A stretch of DNA of 6,533 nucleotides from Bauldia sp. Its GTDB lineage: Bacteria; Pseudomonadota; Alphaproteobacteria; Rhizobiales; Kaistiaceae. Shown here piece by piece: positions 1 through 5,975 of the stretch. The notes beneath the pieces were generated by a model that saw only the letters and a list, made by a program, of their open reading frames with translations, made no database searches and was not told where the DNA came from. Within the stretch, counting starts at the first letter, position 1. Every line of letters starts with the position of its first letter. The position numbers and the translations under genes are program-made. The DNA lies in contig JAGRKY010000483.1 of NCBI GenBank assembly GCA_020442095.1, forward strand, positions 1 to 6,533, given 5' to 3'.

Positions 1-1155
1 CTTGTAGGTCAGGATGAATTCCTGGTGGCCGAGTTCCTCGGATTTCGTCCGCTTGCCGGAACCGAGGCCGAGCACCAGGTCGCGGATCTCGGCGCCGACC
101 TCGTCGAGGGTCGCCTTACCTTCGAGGATACGGCCGGCGTCGACATCCATATCGTCGGCCATCCGCCGATAGGTCTCGGGATTGGCGCAGATCTTGATGA
201 CCGGCGAGATCGCCGAGCCGACGACCGAGCCGCGGCCGGTGACGAAGAGGATCGCGTGGCAGCCGCAGGCGATCAGCTCGGCGATCTCGGCATTGTCGCT
301 GATATTGGGGAAGCCGAAGCGCACCTCGCCGTCCGGCACCACGTCGAGCAGGTAGAGCCCGCCGCGCGGCGGGATGTCGCCCGGCTTGATCAGCCCGGCG
401 ATCGGCGAGGCGCCGGACTTCGCATAGGCGCCCATCGACTTCTCCTCGATGGTGGTGAGCCCGCCATCGGCATTGCCGGCGGCGAAGGAGCCGTAGCCGA
501 GGGTCGCGTAATAGCGGGCGGCCTTGGCGACGCTCGCCTCGAGCTCATGACCGAGCGCCGGCGTGATCGCCCGGTCGGCCATGATGTGCTCGCAGCCGAT
601 CAGCTCTCCGGTCTCCTCGAAGATGCAGGCGGCGCCGTCGGCGATCAGCATGTCGAAGGCGCGGCCGGCCGCCGGGTTGCCGGTGATCCCCGACGTCCCG
701 TCCGAGCCGCCGCAGATCGTACCGACCACCAGCTCCTCCGGCCCCATCGCCACCGGCGCCATCTCGTCGAGCAGCGCGCGCTGTTCGGCGACAAAGGCGC
801 GCCCCTCGTCGATCGATTTCCGCGTGCCCCCGGTCGCCTGGATGACGATCGTCTTCACCGCCCGGCCGCTCTCGCGGACGGCATGTTCCAGCCTGTATTT
901 GTTGAAGCTCTCGCAGCCGAGCGAGACGAGCAGCACCGCCCCGACATTCGGATGGGTGCAGAGCCGCTCCATCATCGTCTCGGCATAGGAATTCGGATAG
1001 CAGCCGGGAAAGCCGATGACGTGGACGTCGCGGTCGCGGAGCGGGATCGCGATCTCGCGGGCGACATGGTGGGCGCATTCGACCAGATAGCCGACGACGA
1101 TCGTGTTGCGGATGCCCTTGCGCCCGTCGGCGCGGGGATAGCCGAGCATGGTCAT
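1..1155 (-). CDS. UxaA-family dehydratase/lyase, large (catalytic) subunit; C-terminus cut by window edge
   Basis: My own reverse-strand translation gives 385 open codons from ATG at 1155 to base 1 with no stop. The protein matches the large domain of altronate dehydratase (UxaA), galactarate dehydratase (GarD) and sulfolactate sulfo-lyase SuyB. Seen: opening G-Y-x-R-x-D-G-R-x-G-x-R-N (residues 5-17), S-L-G-C-E (78-82), C-G-G-S-D-G-T-S-G-I-T-G-N-P (148-161), G-G-L-T-T-I-E-E-K-S (231-240), C-G-C-H (297-300) and T-G-R-G-S (306-310). The last visible residues, G-H-Q-E-F (376-380), are typical of the family's extreme C-terminus, so probably only some 10-20 residues are missing. Family members eliminate water (or sulfite in SuyAB) from a hydroxy acid in the cytoplasm, using a divalent metal. 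The start overlaps the upstream SAF gene's stop as ATGA. GGGAAAG at 1160-1166 is a plausible ribosome site, better spaced for a second ATG at 1149. The substrate is not determinable; family assignment is strong. Confidence 0.93.
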   Translation of the reverse strand, partial: MTMLGYPRADGRKGIRNTIVVGYLVECAHHVAREIAIPLRDRDVHVIGFPGCYPNSYAETMMERLCTHPNVGAVLLVSLGCESFNKYRLEHAVRESGRAVKTIVIQATGGTRKSIDEGRAFVAEQRALLDEMAPVAMGPEELVVGTICGGSDGTSGITGNPAAGRAFDMLIADGAACIFEETGELIGCEHIMADRAITPALGHELEASVAKAARYYATLGYGSFAAGNADGGLTTIEEKSMGAYAKSGASPIAGLIKPGDIPPRGGLYLLDVVPDGEVRFGFPNISDNAEIAELIACGCHAILFVTGRGSVVGSAISPVIKICANPETYRRMADDMDVDAGRILEGKATLDEVGAEIRDLVLGLGSGKRTKSEELGHQEFILTYK

Positions 1156-1487
1156 GACGCTTTCCCGTAGCGGGTCCTCTCGTCGTCAAGGTGGTAGGTC
1201 GGCGTGTAGTCGCTCTTGACGTTGTGGACATGGGCGTGTTCGCCGGTCCGGATCGCCGTGGTCGCCGAGCCGATCGGCGCGCCGTATTTGATCACCTTCG
1301 TCCCGGCGCCGATATCCGTCCGGGCCAGCTTGTGGCCGAGCGGCAGGTCCTCCGGAACGGTGACCCTTTGCCCGGATACGGCGATGGTCTCCCCGCCGCG
1401 GATCCGCGCCCGTGCGATCAGCACATTGTCGCGAGGGTCAAGGAGCAGCAACCGGGGGTCGTCTTCGGTCATGGGCGTTTCGCTCAC
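1152..1487 (-). CDS. SAF-domain small subunit of UxaA-family dehydratase/lyase
   Basis: This 111-residue protein corresponds to the N-terminal SAF domain of UxaA, encoded separately from the catalytic domain as in SuyA/SuyB-type two-subunit enzymes. Diagnostic motifs are G-H-K-L-A (51-55), V-I-K-Y-G-A-P-I-G-S-A-T (65-76) and G-E-H-A-H-V-H-N (82-89), followed by Y-T-P-T-Y-H-L (94-100). In E. coli altronate dehydratase the same motifs precede the large domain in one polypeptide. The stop TGA overlaps the large subunit's ATG (ATGA), which implies coupled translation and a complex. The start is uncertain: GTG at 1487 gives 111 residues, ATG at 1472 gives 106, and neither has a strong Shine-Dalgarno. 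No signal peptide is seen, so it should be cytoplasmic. The gene is divergent from the GntR gene and is probably first in its operon. Confidence 0.92.
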   Translation of the reverse strand: MSETPMTEDDPRLLLLDPRDNVLIARARIRGGETIAVSGQRVTVPEDLPLGHKLARTDIGAGTKVIKYGAPIGSATTAIRTGEHAHVHNVKSDYTPTYHLDDERTRYGKAS

Positions 1488-1544
1488 CGTCTTTGGTCGA
1501 CGCGCGTCTCTTTAGGACGCTGGCCGATTCTTGCCAAACGAAAC

Positions 1545-1554
1545 GACCCGGGTC
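1545..1554. repeat. Perfect 10-base palindrome GACCCGGGTC
   Basis: GACCCGGGTC reads the same on both strands and lies directly against the left edge of the larger AT-rich palindrome in the divergent promoter region. It could be a protein-binding half of a composite operator. In GC-rich DNA such a 10-mer can also arise by chance, so function is not established. Confidence 0.3.
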
Positions 1555-1582
1555 CACAAATAAAAAATTTTTTATCTTGTGG
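1554..1582. promoter_or_regulatory. Large AT-rich inverted repeat, candidate operator
   Basis: Outer arms CCACAA (1554-1559) and TTGTGG (1577-1582) flank an inner perfect palindrome, ATAAAAAATTTTTTAT (1560-1575). The whole 29-base element is symmetric except for one extra base, C1576. It sits between the divergent lyase and GntR genes, where an autoregulating repressor would act. The A6T6 core is also the kind of sequence that gives intrinsic DNA bending and easy melting. That it binds the neighbouring GntR protein is inference. Confidence 0.5.
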
Positions 1583-1591
1583 CAGTCACAA
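1577..1591. promoter_or_regulatory. TTGTG-N5-CACAA inverted repeat, candidate GntR/FCD operator
   Basis: TTGTG (1577-1581), a 5-base spacer GCAGT, and CACAA (1587-1591) form a perfect 15-base dyad. Its left arm is shared with the right arm of the larger palindrome ending at 1582. FCD-type GntR regulators generally bind short dyads with G-T and A-C half-sites, so the shape fits. It lies 26-40 bases before the chosen GntR start, where binding would block that gene's transcription. Assignment to this regulator is inference. Confidence 0.45.
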
Positions 1592-1616
1592 AGCCCTGCA
1601 TATGCTGGCTGCCATG

Positions 1617-2294
1617 ATGTCCGCGAAGCGCCCGACATTGGCCGAACAGGCCTACGAAGAACTGCAGGACCAGATCGTCTCCGGTCGCCTGCCGGCCGGG
1701 CGTCGCCTGTTGGCCGACCAGCTGGCGGATTCGCTGGCGATCAGCCAGACCCCGGTCAAGGAAGCCCTCGCCCGGCTCGAACAGGTCGGCCTGGTCGAGG
1801 GAACGTCGCGGCGCGCCTCGGTCGTCCGCCGCTTCACCTTCCAGGACATCGAGGAGATCTATGAGGCGCGCCTCCTGCTCGAGGTCCAGGCGATCGGCAA
1901 GGGCCTCGCCGCCGGACGTGCCACGCCCGAATTCCTCGACCGCCTCCAGGCCGTCTTCGACGAGCAGATGCGCGAGCTCAGCCTCCAGACCGAGCAGGGC
2001 CTCGCCGATGCGATCCGGCTCGACCGCCAGTTCCACGAGCTTCTCGTCGGCCTCGGCAGCAATCACCTCATCGCCGACTGGCATCGCATCGCCCTCCGCC
2101 AGACCCAGGCGATCCGCAATTACTCGCTCGCCAGCTATTCGATCGATCGCGTCCGCCGCGAGCATGGCGCGATCGTCGAGGCGATCCGCGCAGGCGATGC
2201 CGACCGGGCCGTCGACGCCATCCGCTTCCACTTGAAAGCCAGCCGGGAGGAATTCCTGTCCCGCCCGCCGGAGGAGTTCCCGACCGGCCCATGA
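1617..2294 (+). CDS. GntR-family transcriptional regulator, FCD (FadR-like) subfamily
   Basis: This 225-residue protein has an N-terminal winged helix-turn-helix (about 7-70) with the GntR hallmarks: A-Y-E-E-L-Q-D-Q-I-V-S-G-R-L-P-A-G (12-28), L-A-D-S-L-A-I-S-Q-T-P-V-K-E-A-L-A-R-L (36-54) and G-L-V (58-60). A helical FCD effector domain follows (about 75-212). The usual FCD metal-site pattern is visible: D136, H140 (D-R-Q-F-H), H183 (R-E-H) and H205 (F-H-L). FCD proteins are usually repressors released by a small organic acid or sugar acid, which suits a gene between a UxaA-type lyase and a sugar importer. Start choice is uncertain: in-frame ATGs lie at 1602, 1614 and 1617 and none has a clear Shine-Dalgarno; 1617 fits the family's usual N-terminus. 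It is the first plus-strand gene, 66 bases before the binding-protein gene, so co-transcription and autoregulation are plausible. Confidence 0.92.
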   Translation: MSAKRPTLAEQAYEELQDQIVSGRLPAGRRLLADQLADSLAISQTPVKEALARLEQVGLVEGTSRRASVVRRFTFQDIEEIYEARLLLEVQAIGKGLAAGRATPEFLDRLQAVFDEQMRELSLQTEQGLADAIRLDRQFHELLVGLGSNHLIADWHRIALRQTQAIRNYSLASYSIDRVRREHGAIVEAIRAGDADRAVDAIRFHLKASREEFLSRPPEEFPTGP

Positions 2295-2302
2295 AGAACT
2301 TC

Positions 2303-2328
2303 CCGCCCGCGATCAACGATGCGGGCGG
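2303..2328 (+). promoter_or_regulatory. GC-rich hairpin between regulator and importer genes
   Basis: CCGCCCGC (2303-2310) and GCGGGCGG (2321-2328) are perfect 8-base inverted repeats with a 10-base loop. Inside the loop, ATC and GAT can add three more pairs past a bulged G2311. No T-run follows, so it is not a classic intrinsic terminator. It may attenuate read-through from the regulator gene, or protect the 5' end of a processed importer mRNA so that the binding protein is made in excess. The structure is clear; the role is inference. Confidence 0.45.
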
Positions 2329-2345
2329 CTCTATCGACACAACCT

Positions 2346-2354
2346 GGGAGGAAA
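2346..2354 (+). promoter_or_regulatory. Strong ribosome binding site for the binding-protein gene
   Basis: GGGAGGAAA lies just before ATG 2361, with GGAGG ending 9 bases upstream. It is the best Shine-Dalgarno in the window. It selects 2361 over the in-frame ATG at 2319, which lies inside the intergenic hairpin and would place 14 non-signal-like residues before the export signal. Confidence 0.75.
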
Positions 2355-2360
2355 CCGAAG

Positions 2361-3380
2361 ATGTCGAAATCGTCCACCGGACTGAAATTCGCGATTGGCG
2401 CCGCCATGGTGTCTGTGCTGGCCCTGGCAGGCGCTGCCCGGGCCGCCGACATGCCCAAGATCGGCGTCGACCTGACCACCCTCACCTCGCCGTTCTGGAC
2501 GTCCTATGCCAAGTATCTCGACGAGGAGGCCGCCGCCCAGGGCGTCGAGCTGCTGGCGCCGATCAATTCGGAATTCGATACCGCCAAGCAGATCACCGGC
2601 ATCCAGAATCTCATCAACATCGGTGCCAACGGCATCATCTTCTCGCCCTTTGAATCGGCCGCCGCCGGCACGATCCTCAAGGCGGGCGAGAAGGCCGGCG
2701 TGCCGGTCGTCGCCGTCGACGTCGCGCCGTCCACCGGTCCGGTCGCCGTGGTCGTGCGCGCCGACAACCTCGCCTATGGCCGCAAGGCCTGCGAGTATAT
2801 CGGCGAGCATGTGAAGGAAGGTCCGGTCGTCCAGATCATGGGCGATCAGGCCTCGATCAACGGTCGCGACCGCGGCGTCGGCTTCCGCGAATGCCTCAAG
2901 CAGTTCCCCAACCTGACGCTGCTCGAGATCCCGACCAAGGCGTGGTCGGGTGAGGATGCCGCCGCCGGCCTCGACGCATTGCTCAATTCGACGCCCGATC
3001 TCAAGGCGATCTACATGCATGCCGGTGGTGTCTTCCTGGCGCCGACCCTGCAGACCCTGAAGCGCAAGGGCATGCTGAAGATGGCCGGCGAGGATGGCCA
3101 TATCGTCATCGTCAGCAACGACGGCATCCCGCAGGAATTCGATGCCATCCGCAAGGGCGAGATCGACGCCACCGTGTCCCAGCCGGCCGACCTCTACGCC
3201 AAATACGGCATCCAGTACGTCAAGGAAGCGATCGAGGGGAAGACCTTCGCGCCGGGACCGACCGACCACGACAGCACCATCGTCGAGGTCGCGCCGGGGG
3301 TTCTTGAGGATCAGCTGGCCGCGCCGCTGGTCACCAAAGACAACGTCGACGACAAGGCCTTCTGGGGCAACCAGCTCTAG
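2361..3380 (+). CDS. Periplasmic sugar-binding protein of CUT2-type ABC importer
   Basis: This 339-residue protein captures the solute in the periplasm and delivers it to the permease encoded downstream. A Sec signal peptide is clear: K3/K9, a hydrophobic stretch (10-26), then A-R-A (26-28) with cleavage expected before A29-D30. The mature part has the ribose/LacI-like two-lobe fold (Peripla_BP_4 type): first strand K-I-G-V-D (33-37), S-P-F-W (43-46), K-Q-I-T-G-I-Q-N-L-I-N-I-G-A-N-G-I-I-F-S (76-95), V-P-V-V-A-V-D (114-120), then R-A-D-N (133-136), V-V-Q-I-M-G (156-161), R-D-R-G-V-G-F (169-175), and in the second lobe S-N-D-G (252-255) and the G-E-I-D-A-T-V-S-Q-P strand (266-275). Length is normal for the family. 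Two cysteines remain after cleavage (C144, C178). The ligand cannot be named; aldose, polyol or sugar-acid are all possible. Confidence 0.93.
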   Translation: MSKSSTGLKFAIGAAMVSVLALAGAARAADMPKIGVDLTTLTSPFWTSYAKYLDEEAAAQGVELLAPINSEFDTAKQITGIQNLINIGANGIIFSPFESAAAGTILKAGEKAGVPVVAVDVAPSTGPVAVVVRADNLAYGRKACEYIGEHVKEGPVVQIMGDQASINGRDRGVGFRECLKQFPNLTLLEIPTKAWSGEDAAAGLDALLNSTPDLKAIYMHAGGVFLAPTLQTLKRKGMLKMAGEDGHIVIVSNDGIPQEFDAIRKGEIDATVSQPADLYAKYGIQYVKEAIEGKTFAPGPTDHDSTIVEVAPGVLEDQLAAPLVTKDNVDDKAFWGNQL

Positions 3381-3395
3381 GGCTGACCGGTATCC

Positions 3396-4949
3396 ATGAC
3401 CGAACAATCCACCACGGGCGGGCGCAGCGACATGCGCCCGCCGGACCAGCCGCCGATTGTCGAGGCCATTGGCGTTTCCAAGCGCTATGGCCCGACGATT
3501 GCGCTCCGCAATGCCGGGATCCGGGTGGTCCCGGGCGAATCCCACGCGCTGGTCGGCCGTAACGGCGCCGGCAAGTCGACGCTCGTCCGCATCCTCACCG
3601 GCCTCACCGCCCCCGACGAGGGCACCATCTCATTCAGCGGCGCTGCCGCGCCGCCGCTCGCTGATCGCGAAGCCTGGCGGCGCAACGTCGCCTGCGTCTA
3701 TCAGCATTCGACCATCATTCCGGATCTGACGGTCGCCGAGAATCTCTTCATCAACCGCCAGCCGTTGAGCCGCGGTTTCATCAGCTGGAAGGCGCTGCAT
3801 CGCGAAGCGCGCATCCTGCTCGATCGCTGGAACGTCGCCGTGCCGGAGAACAGCCGCGCCGGCGACCTCAAGGTCGAGGCGCGGCAACTGGTCGAGATCG
3901 CGCGCGCGCTCTCCTACGGCGCCCGCTTCATCATTCTCGACGAGCCGACGGCGCAGCTTGACGGCGACGAGATCAAGCGCCTCTTCGTCCGCATCCGCGA
4001 ATTGCAGGCCGCGGGCGTCACCTTCCTGTTCATCTCGCACCACCTCCAGGAGGTCTACGAGATCTGCCAGGCGGTGACGGTGCTGCGCGACGCCCGCCAT
4101 ATCGTCACCGCCCCGGTCGCCGACCTGCCGAAGGACCAGTTGATCGAGGCGATGACCGGCGAGCAGGCCAACCTCCATATCGCCGATGCCAGCGGCCGCA
4201 GCGTCCCGGAAGAGGCCTCCGTCGTCCTCGATATCGACAAGCTCGGCGGCGAGGATTTCCACGACGTGAGCTTCAAGGTCCGCGCGGGCGAGGTCATCGG
4301 CCTGTCAGGCGCGACCTCGAGCGGTCGCATCGGCGTCGCCGAGGCGGTCGCCGGGCTCGGCCCCTACCGGTCCGGCCGGATCGCGGTCAACGGCAGGTCG
4401 CTGCCCTCCGCCGACGTCCCGGCGGCGCTCGCCCTCGGCGTCGGCTGCGTCCCCAAGAGCCGCCACAAGGAAGGCCTCGTGCTGACCCAGTCGGTCGGCG
4501 ACAACACGACCATGACGATCAGCCGCCATCTCGGCCCGCTCGGCTTCATCGCGCCGCGCCGCCGCGCCGGTGTCGCCAGGGGCATGATCGAGTCGCTCGA
4601 CATCGTCACGCAAGGGACCGAACAGCCGGTCTCAGGCCTGTCCGGCGGCAACCAGCAGAAAGTGGTGATGGGCCGGGCGCTCGCCAGCGAGCCCTCCGTC
4701 CTCGTCCTGATGGACCCGACCGCCGGCGTCGACGTCAAGTCGAAGGAAGCGCTGCTCGCGGTCATCGACCGGATGCGCCGCGAGGGCAAGGCGATCCTCG
4801 TCGTCAGCGGCGAGATCGAGGACCTCAAGACCTGCGATCGCGTCCTCGTCATGCGCCACGGCGCCATCGTTGCGGAACACAAGGCGGGCTGGAGCGACAA
4901 CGCGCTGGTCGCCTCGATTGAAGGAATGGAATTCGATGAGCATCAATGA
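3396..4949 (+). CDS. CUT2/RbsA-type sugar ABC importer ATPase, two fused nucleotide-binding domains
   Basis: This 517-residue cytoplasmic protein powers the importer. Domain 1 (about 21-255) has Walker A G-R-N-G-A-G-K-S-T (54-62), Q-loop Q103, Walker B F-I-I-L-D-E-P (178-184), D-loop (186-189) and H-loop H215. Its signature is degenerate, L-K-V-E-A-R-Q (158-164). Domain 2 (about 275-510) has an intact signature L-S-G-G-N-Q-Q-K (415-422), but its Walker A is replaced by G-A-T-S-S-G-R-I (305-312). At the Walker B position it reads V-L-M-D-P-T (437-442) instead of the usual L-D-E-P-T. The domain order and overall length match RbsA/MglA/XylG. It starts 15 bases after the binding-protein stop. ATG 3396 has a poor Shine-Dalgarno; ATG 3432 (505 residues) is an alternative that still keeps the whole first domain. 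The end overlaps the permease start by 14 bases. Confidence 0.94.
   Translation: MTEQSTTGGRSDMRPPDQPPIVEAIGVSKRYGPTIALRNAGIRVVPGESHALVGRNGAGKSTLVRILTGLTAPDEGTISFSGAAAPPLADREAWRRNVACVYQHSTIIPDLTVAENLFINRQPLSRGFISWKALHREARILLDRWNVAVPENSRAGDLKVEARQLVEIARALSYGARFIILDEPTAQLDGDEIKRLFVRIRELQAAGVTFLFISHHLQEVYEICQAVTVLRDARHIVTAPVADLPKDQLIEAMTGEQANLHIADASGRSVPEEASVVLDIDKLGGEDFHDVSFKVRAGEVIGLSGATSSGRIGVAEAVAGLGPYRSGRIAVNGRSLPSADVPAALALGVGCVPKSRHKEGLVLTQSVGDNTTMTISRHLGPLGFIAPRRRAGVARGMIESLDIVTQGTEQPVSGLSGGNQQKVVMGRALASEPSVLVLMDPTAGVDVKSKEALLAVIDRMRREGKAILVVSGEIEDLKTCDRVLVMRHGAIVAEHKAGWSDNALVASIEGMEFDEHQ
4921..4925 (+). promoter_or_regulatory. Ribosome binding site for the permease gene, inside the ATPase gene
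   Basis: AAGGA lies 10 bases before ATG 4936, within the last codons of the ATPase gene. It supports 4936 as the permease start. The longer in-frame ATG at 4870 would add 22 charged residues encoded wholly within the ATPase gene, with no family resemblance. Confidence 0.55.
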
Positions 4950-5949
4950 GCCCGCCGCCCAGGCGGCGGTCGCCGTGCAACAGGCCCGCGGCTCGGCAAT
5001 CTCCCTGCGCGAGCTGGCGCTCCTGCCGGCCCTGATCGTGCTCATCGTGATCGGCGCCATCGTCAATCCGGTCTTCCTCTCCCAGGCGAACATCACGACG
5101 ATCCTGACCTCCTCGGCGGCGCTCGCCCTCGTCGTCCTCGGCGAGTCGCTGGTCATCATCACCGGCAAGTTCGACCTGTCGCTCGAATCGACCTTCGGCA
5201 TCGCGCCGGCGATCGGCGCCATGGTCGTCATCCCCGCCGCGACCTACGGCTTCGGTTTCGAGCTGCCGGTATGGGTCGGCATCCTTGTCATCCTGCTCGT
5301 CGGCGCCGTCATCGGCTTCGCCAACGGCTTCATGGTCGTCAAGCTGAAGCTCAACGCCTTCATCGTCACCCTGGCGATGCTGATCGTGCTGCGTGGCATG
5401 CTGGTCGGCGCGACCAGCGGCCGGACGCTGTTCGACCTTCCGGAAGCCTTCTTCACACTGATGTCGGTGACCTTCCTCGGCCTGCCGCTCGCGGTCTGGC
5501 TCGCGGCCGTCGCCTTCCTCATCGCCGGTATCCTGCTCCGCTACCACCGTCTCGGCCGCGCCCTCTACGCGATCGGCGGCAACCCGGAGGCCGCGCGCGC
5601 CGCCGGCATCCGCGTCGAGCGCGTCACCTGGGGCGTCTATGTGCTGGCCGGCGTGCTCGCGGCCGTCGCCGGCCTCGTCACCGTCGGCTATGTCGGCGCA
5701 ATCAGCGCCAACCAGGGCAACGGCATGATCTTCACCGTCTTCGCGGCGGCGGTCATCGGCGGCGTCTCGCTGGATGGCGGCAAGGGCACGATGTTCGGCG
5801 CGCTGACCGGCGTCCTGCTGCTCGGCGTCGTGCAGAACCTGCTGACCCTCGCCCAGGTCCCGTCCTTCTGGATCCAGGCGATCTACGGGACGATCATCCT
5901 CGGGTCGCTGATGGTCGCGCGCTTCGCCGGCGGCCAGGCCCAGGAATAG
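4936..5949 (+). CDS. CUT2/RbsC-type sugar ABC importer permease
   Basis: This 337-residue inner-membrane protein forms the import channel, probably as a homodimer. It fits the BPD_transp_2 (ribose/galactose permease) family. Hydrophobic segments lie near residues 27-44, 58-77, 87-103, 110-130, 138-158, 178-200, 233-257, 263-277, 285-305 and 312-329, giving about 8-10 crossings. Family landmarks are F-D-L-S-L-E-S (79-85, the usual I-D-L-S-x-G-S element), G-F-x-N-G (127-131), the cytoplasmic A-I-G-G-N-P-E-A-A-R-A-A-G-I loop (212-225) that contacts the ATPase, and G-G-V-S-L-D-G-G-K-G-T (275-285). It overlaps the ATPase gene by 14 bases in a different frame, so the two are probably translationally coupled. 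It is the last gene of the plus-strand operon; its TAG stop is 14 bases from the convergent kinase stop. Confidence 0.94.
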   Translation: MSINEPAAQAAVAVQQARGSAISLRELALLPALIVLIVIGAIVNPVFLSQANITTILTSSAALALVVLGESLVIITGKFDLSLESTFGIAPAIGAMVVIPAATYGFGFELPVWVGILVILLVGAVIGFANGFMVVKLKLNAFIVTLAMLIVLRGMLVGATSGRTLFDLPEAFFTLMSVTFLGLPLAVWLAAVAFLIAGILLRYHRLGRALYAIGGNPEAARAAGIRVERVTWGVYVLAGVLAAVAGLVTVGYVGAISANQGNGMIFTVFAAAVIGGVSLDGGKGTMFGALTGVLLLGVVQNLLTLAQVPSFWIQAIYGTIILGSLMVARFAGGQAQE

Positions 5950-5953
5950 GGAG

Positions 5954-5975
5954 AGCCCGGCGCCTACGCCCGGCT
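5954..5975. terminator. Possible bidirectional terminator hairpin between convergent genes
   Basis: AGCCCGGCG (5954-5962) and CGCCCGGCT (5967-5975) pair over 8 of 9 positions, with one central C-C mismatch, around a CCTA loop. The loop contains the kinase stop codon (TAG on the minus strand, 5964-5966). The position between the two facing genes suits a shared terminator. There is no T-run on either side, so Rho-independent termination is doubtful and chance pairing in GC-rich DNA is possible. Confidence 0.35.

Larger units (their letters stand above)
1488..1616. promoter_or_regulatory. Divergent intergenic regulatory region
   Basis: These 129 bases separate the SAF gene (minus) from the GntR gene (plus), so they must carry promoters in both directions. 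Base composition drops sharply to an A/T run at 1558-1575 within otherwise GC-rich DNA. TTG-N-C-A-like hexamers occur (TTGCCA at 1531; TTGTGG at 1577 with TATGCT at 1601, 18-base spacer), but none makes a convincing -35/-10 pair. If the second pair is real, the GntR transcript would be nearly leaderless. Three inverted-repeat elements inside the region are listed separately. Promoter positions are inference. Confidence 0.6.

Noticed and set aside
25..1170. Long plus-strand open frame (381 codons) across the UxaA large-subunit gene
   Set aside because: It lies antisense to a clearly conserved protein. Its translation is rich in Asp, Arg, Gly and Ala with no recognisable motif, as expected for the shadow of a GC-rich gene.
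1191..1616. N-terminal extension of the GntR open frame back to 1191
   Set aside because: The extra residues overlap the SAF gene antisense and the AT-rich promoter palindrome. GntR similarity begins only near 1617.
2331..3545. 404-codon minus-strand open frame opposite the binding-protein gene
   Set aside because: It is antisense to a protein with a signal peptide and family motifs. The low-complexity composition and absence of any domain indicate a codon-bias artefact.
4305..4949. Whether domain 2 of the ATPase is a decaying pseudogene end
   Set aside because: The frame is intact, the L-S-G-G-N-Q-Q-K signature is preserved and the length is normal. The degeneracy matches the domain-1 signature change, so it looks like family-level asymmetry rather than decay.
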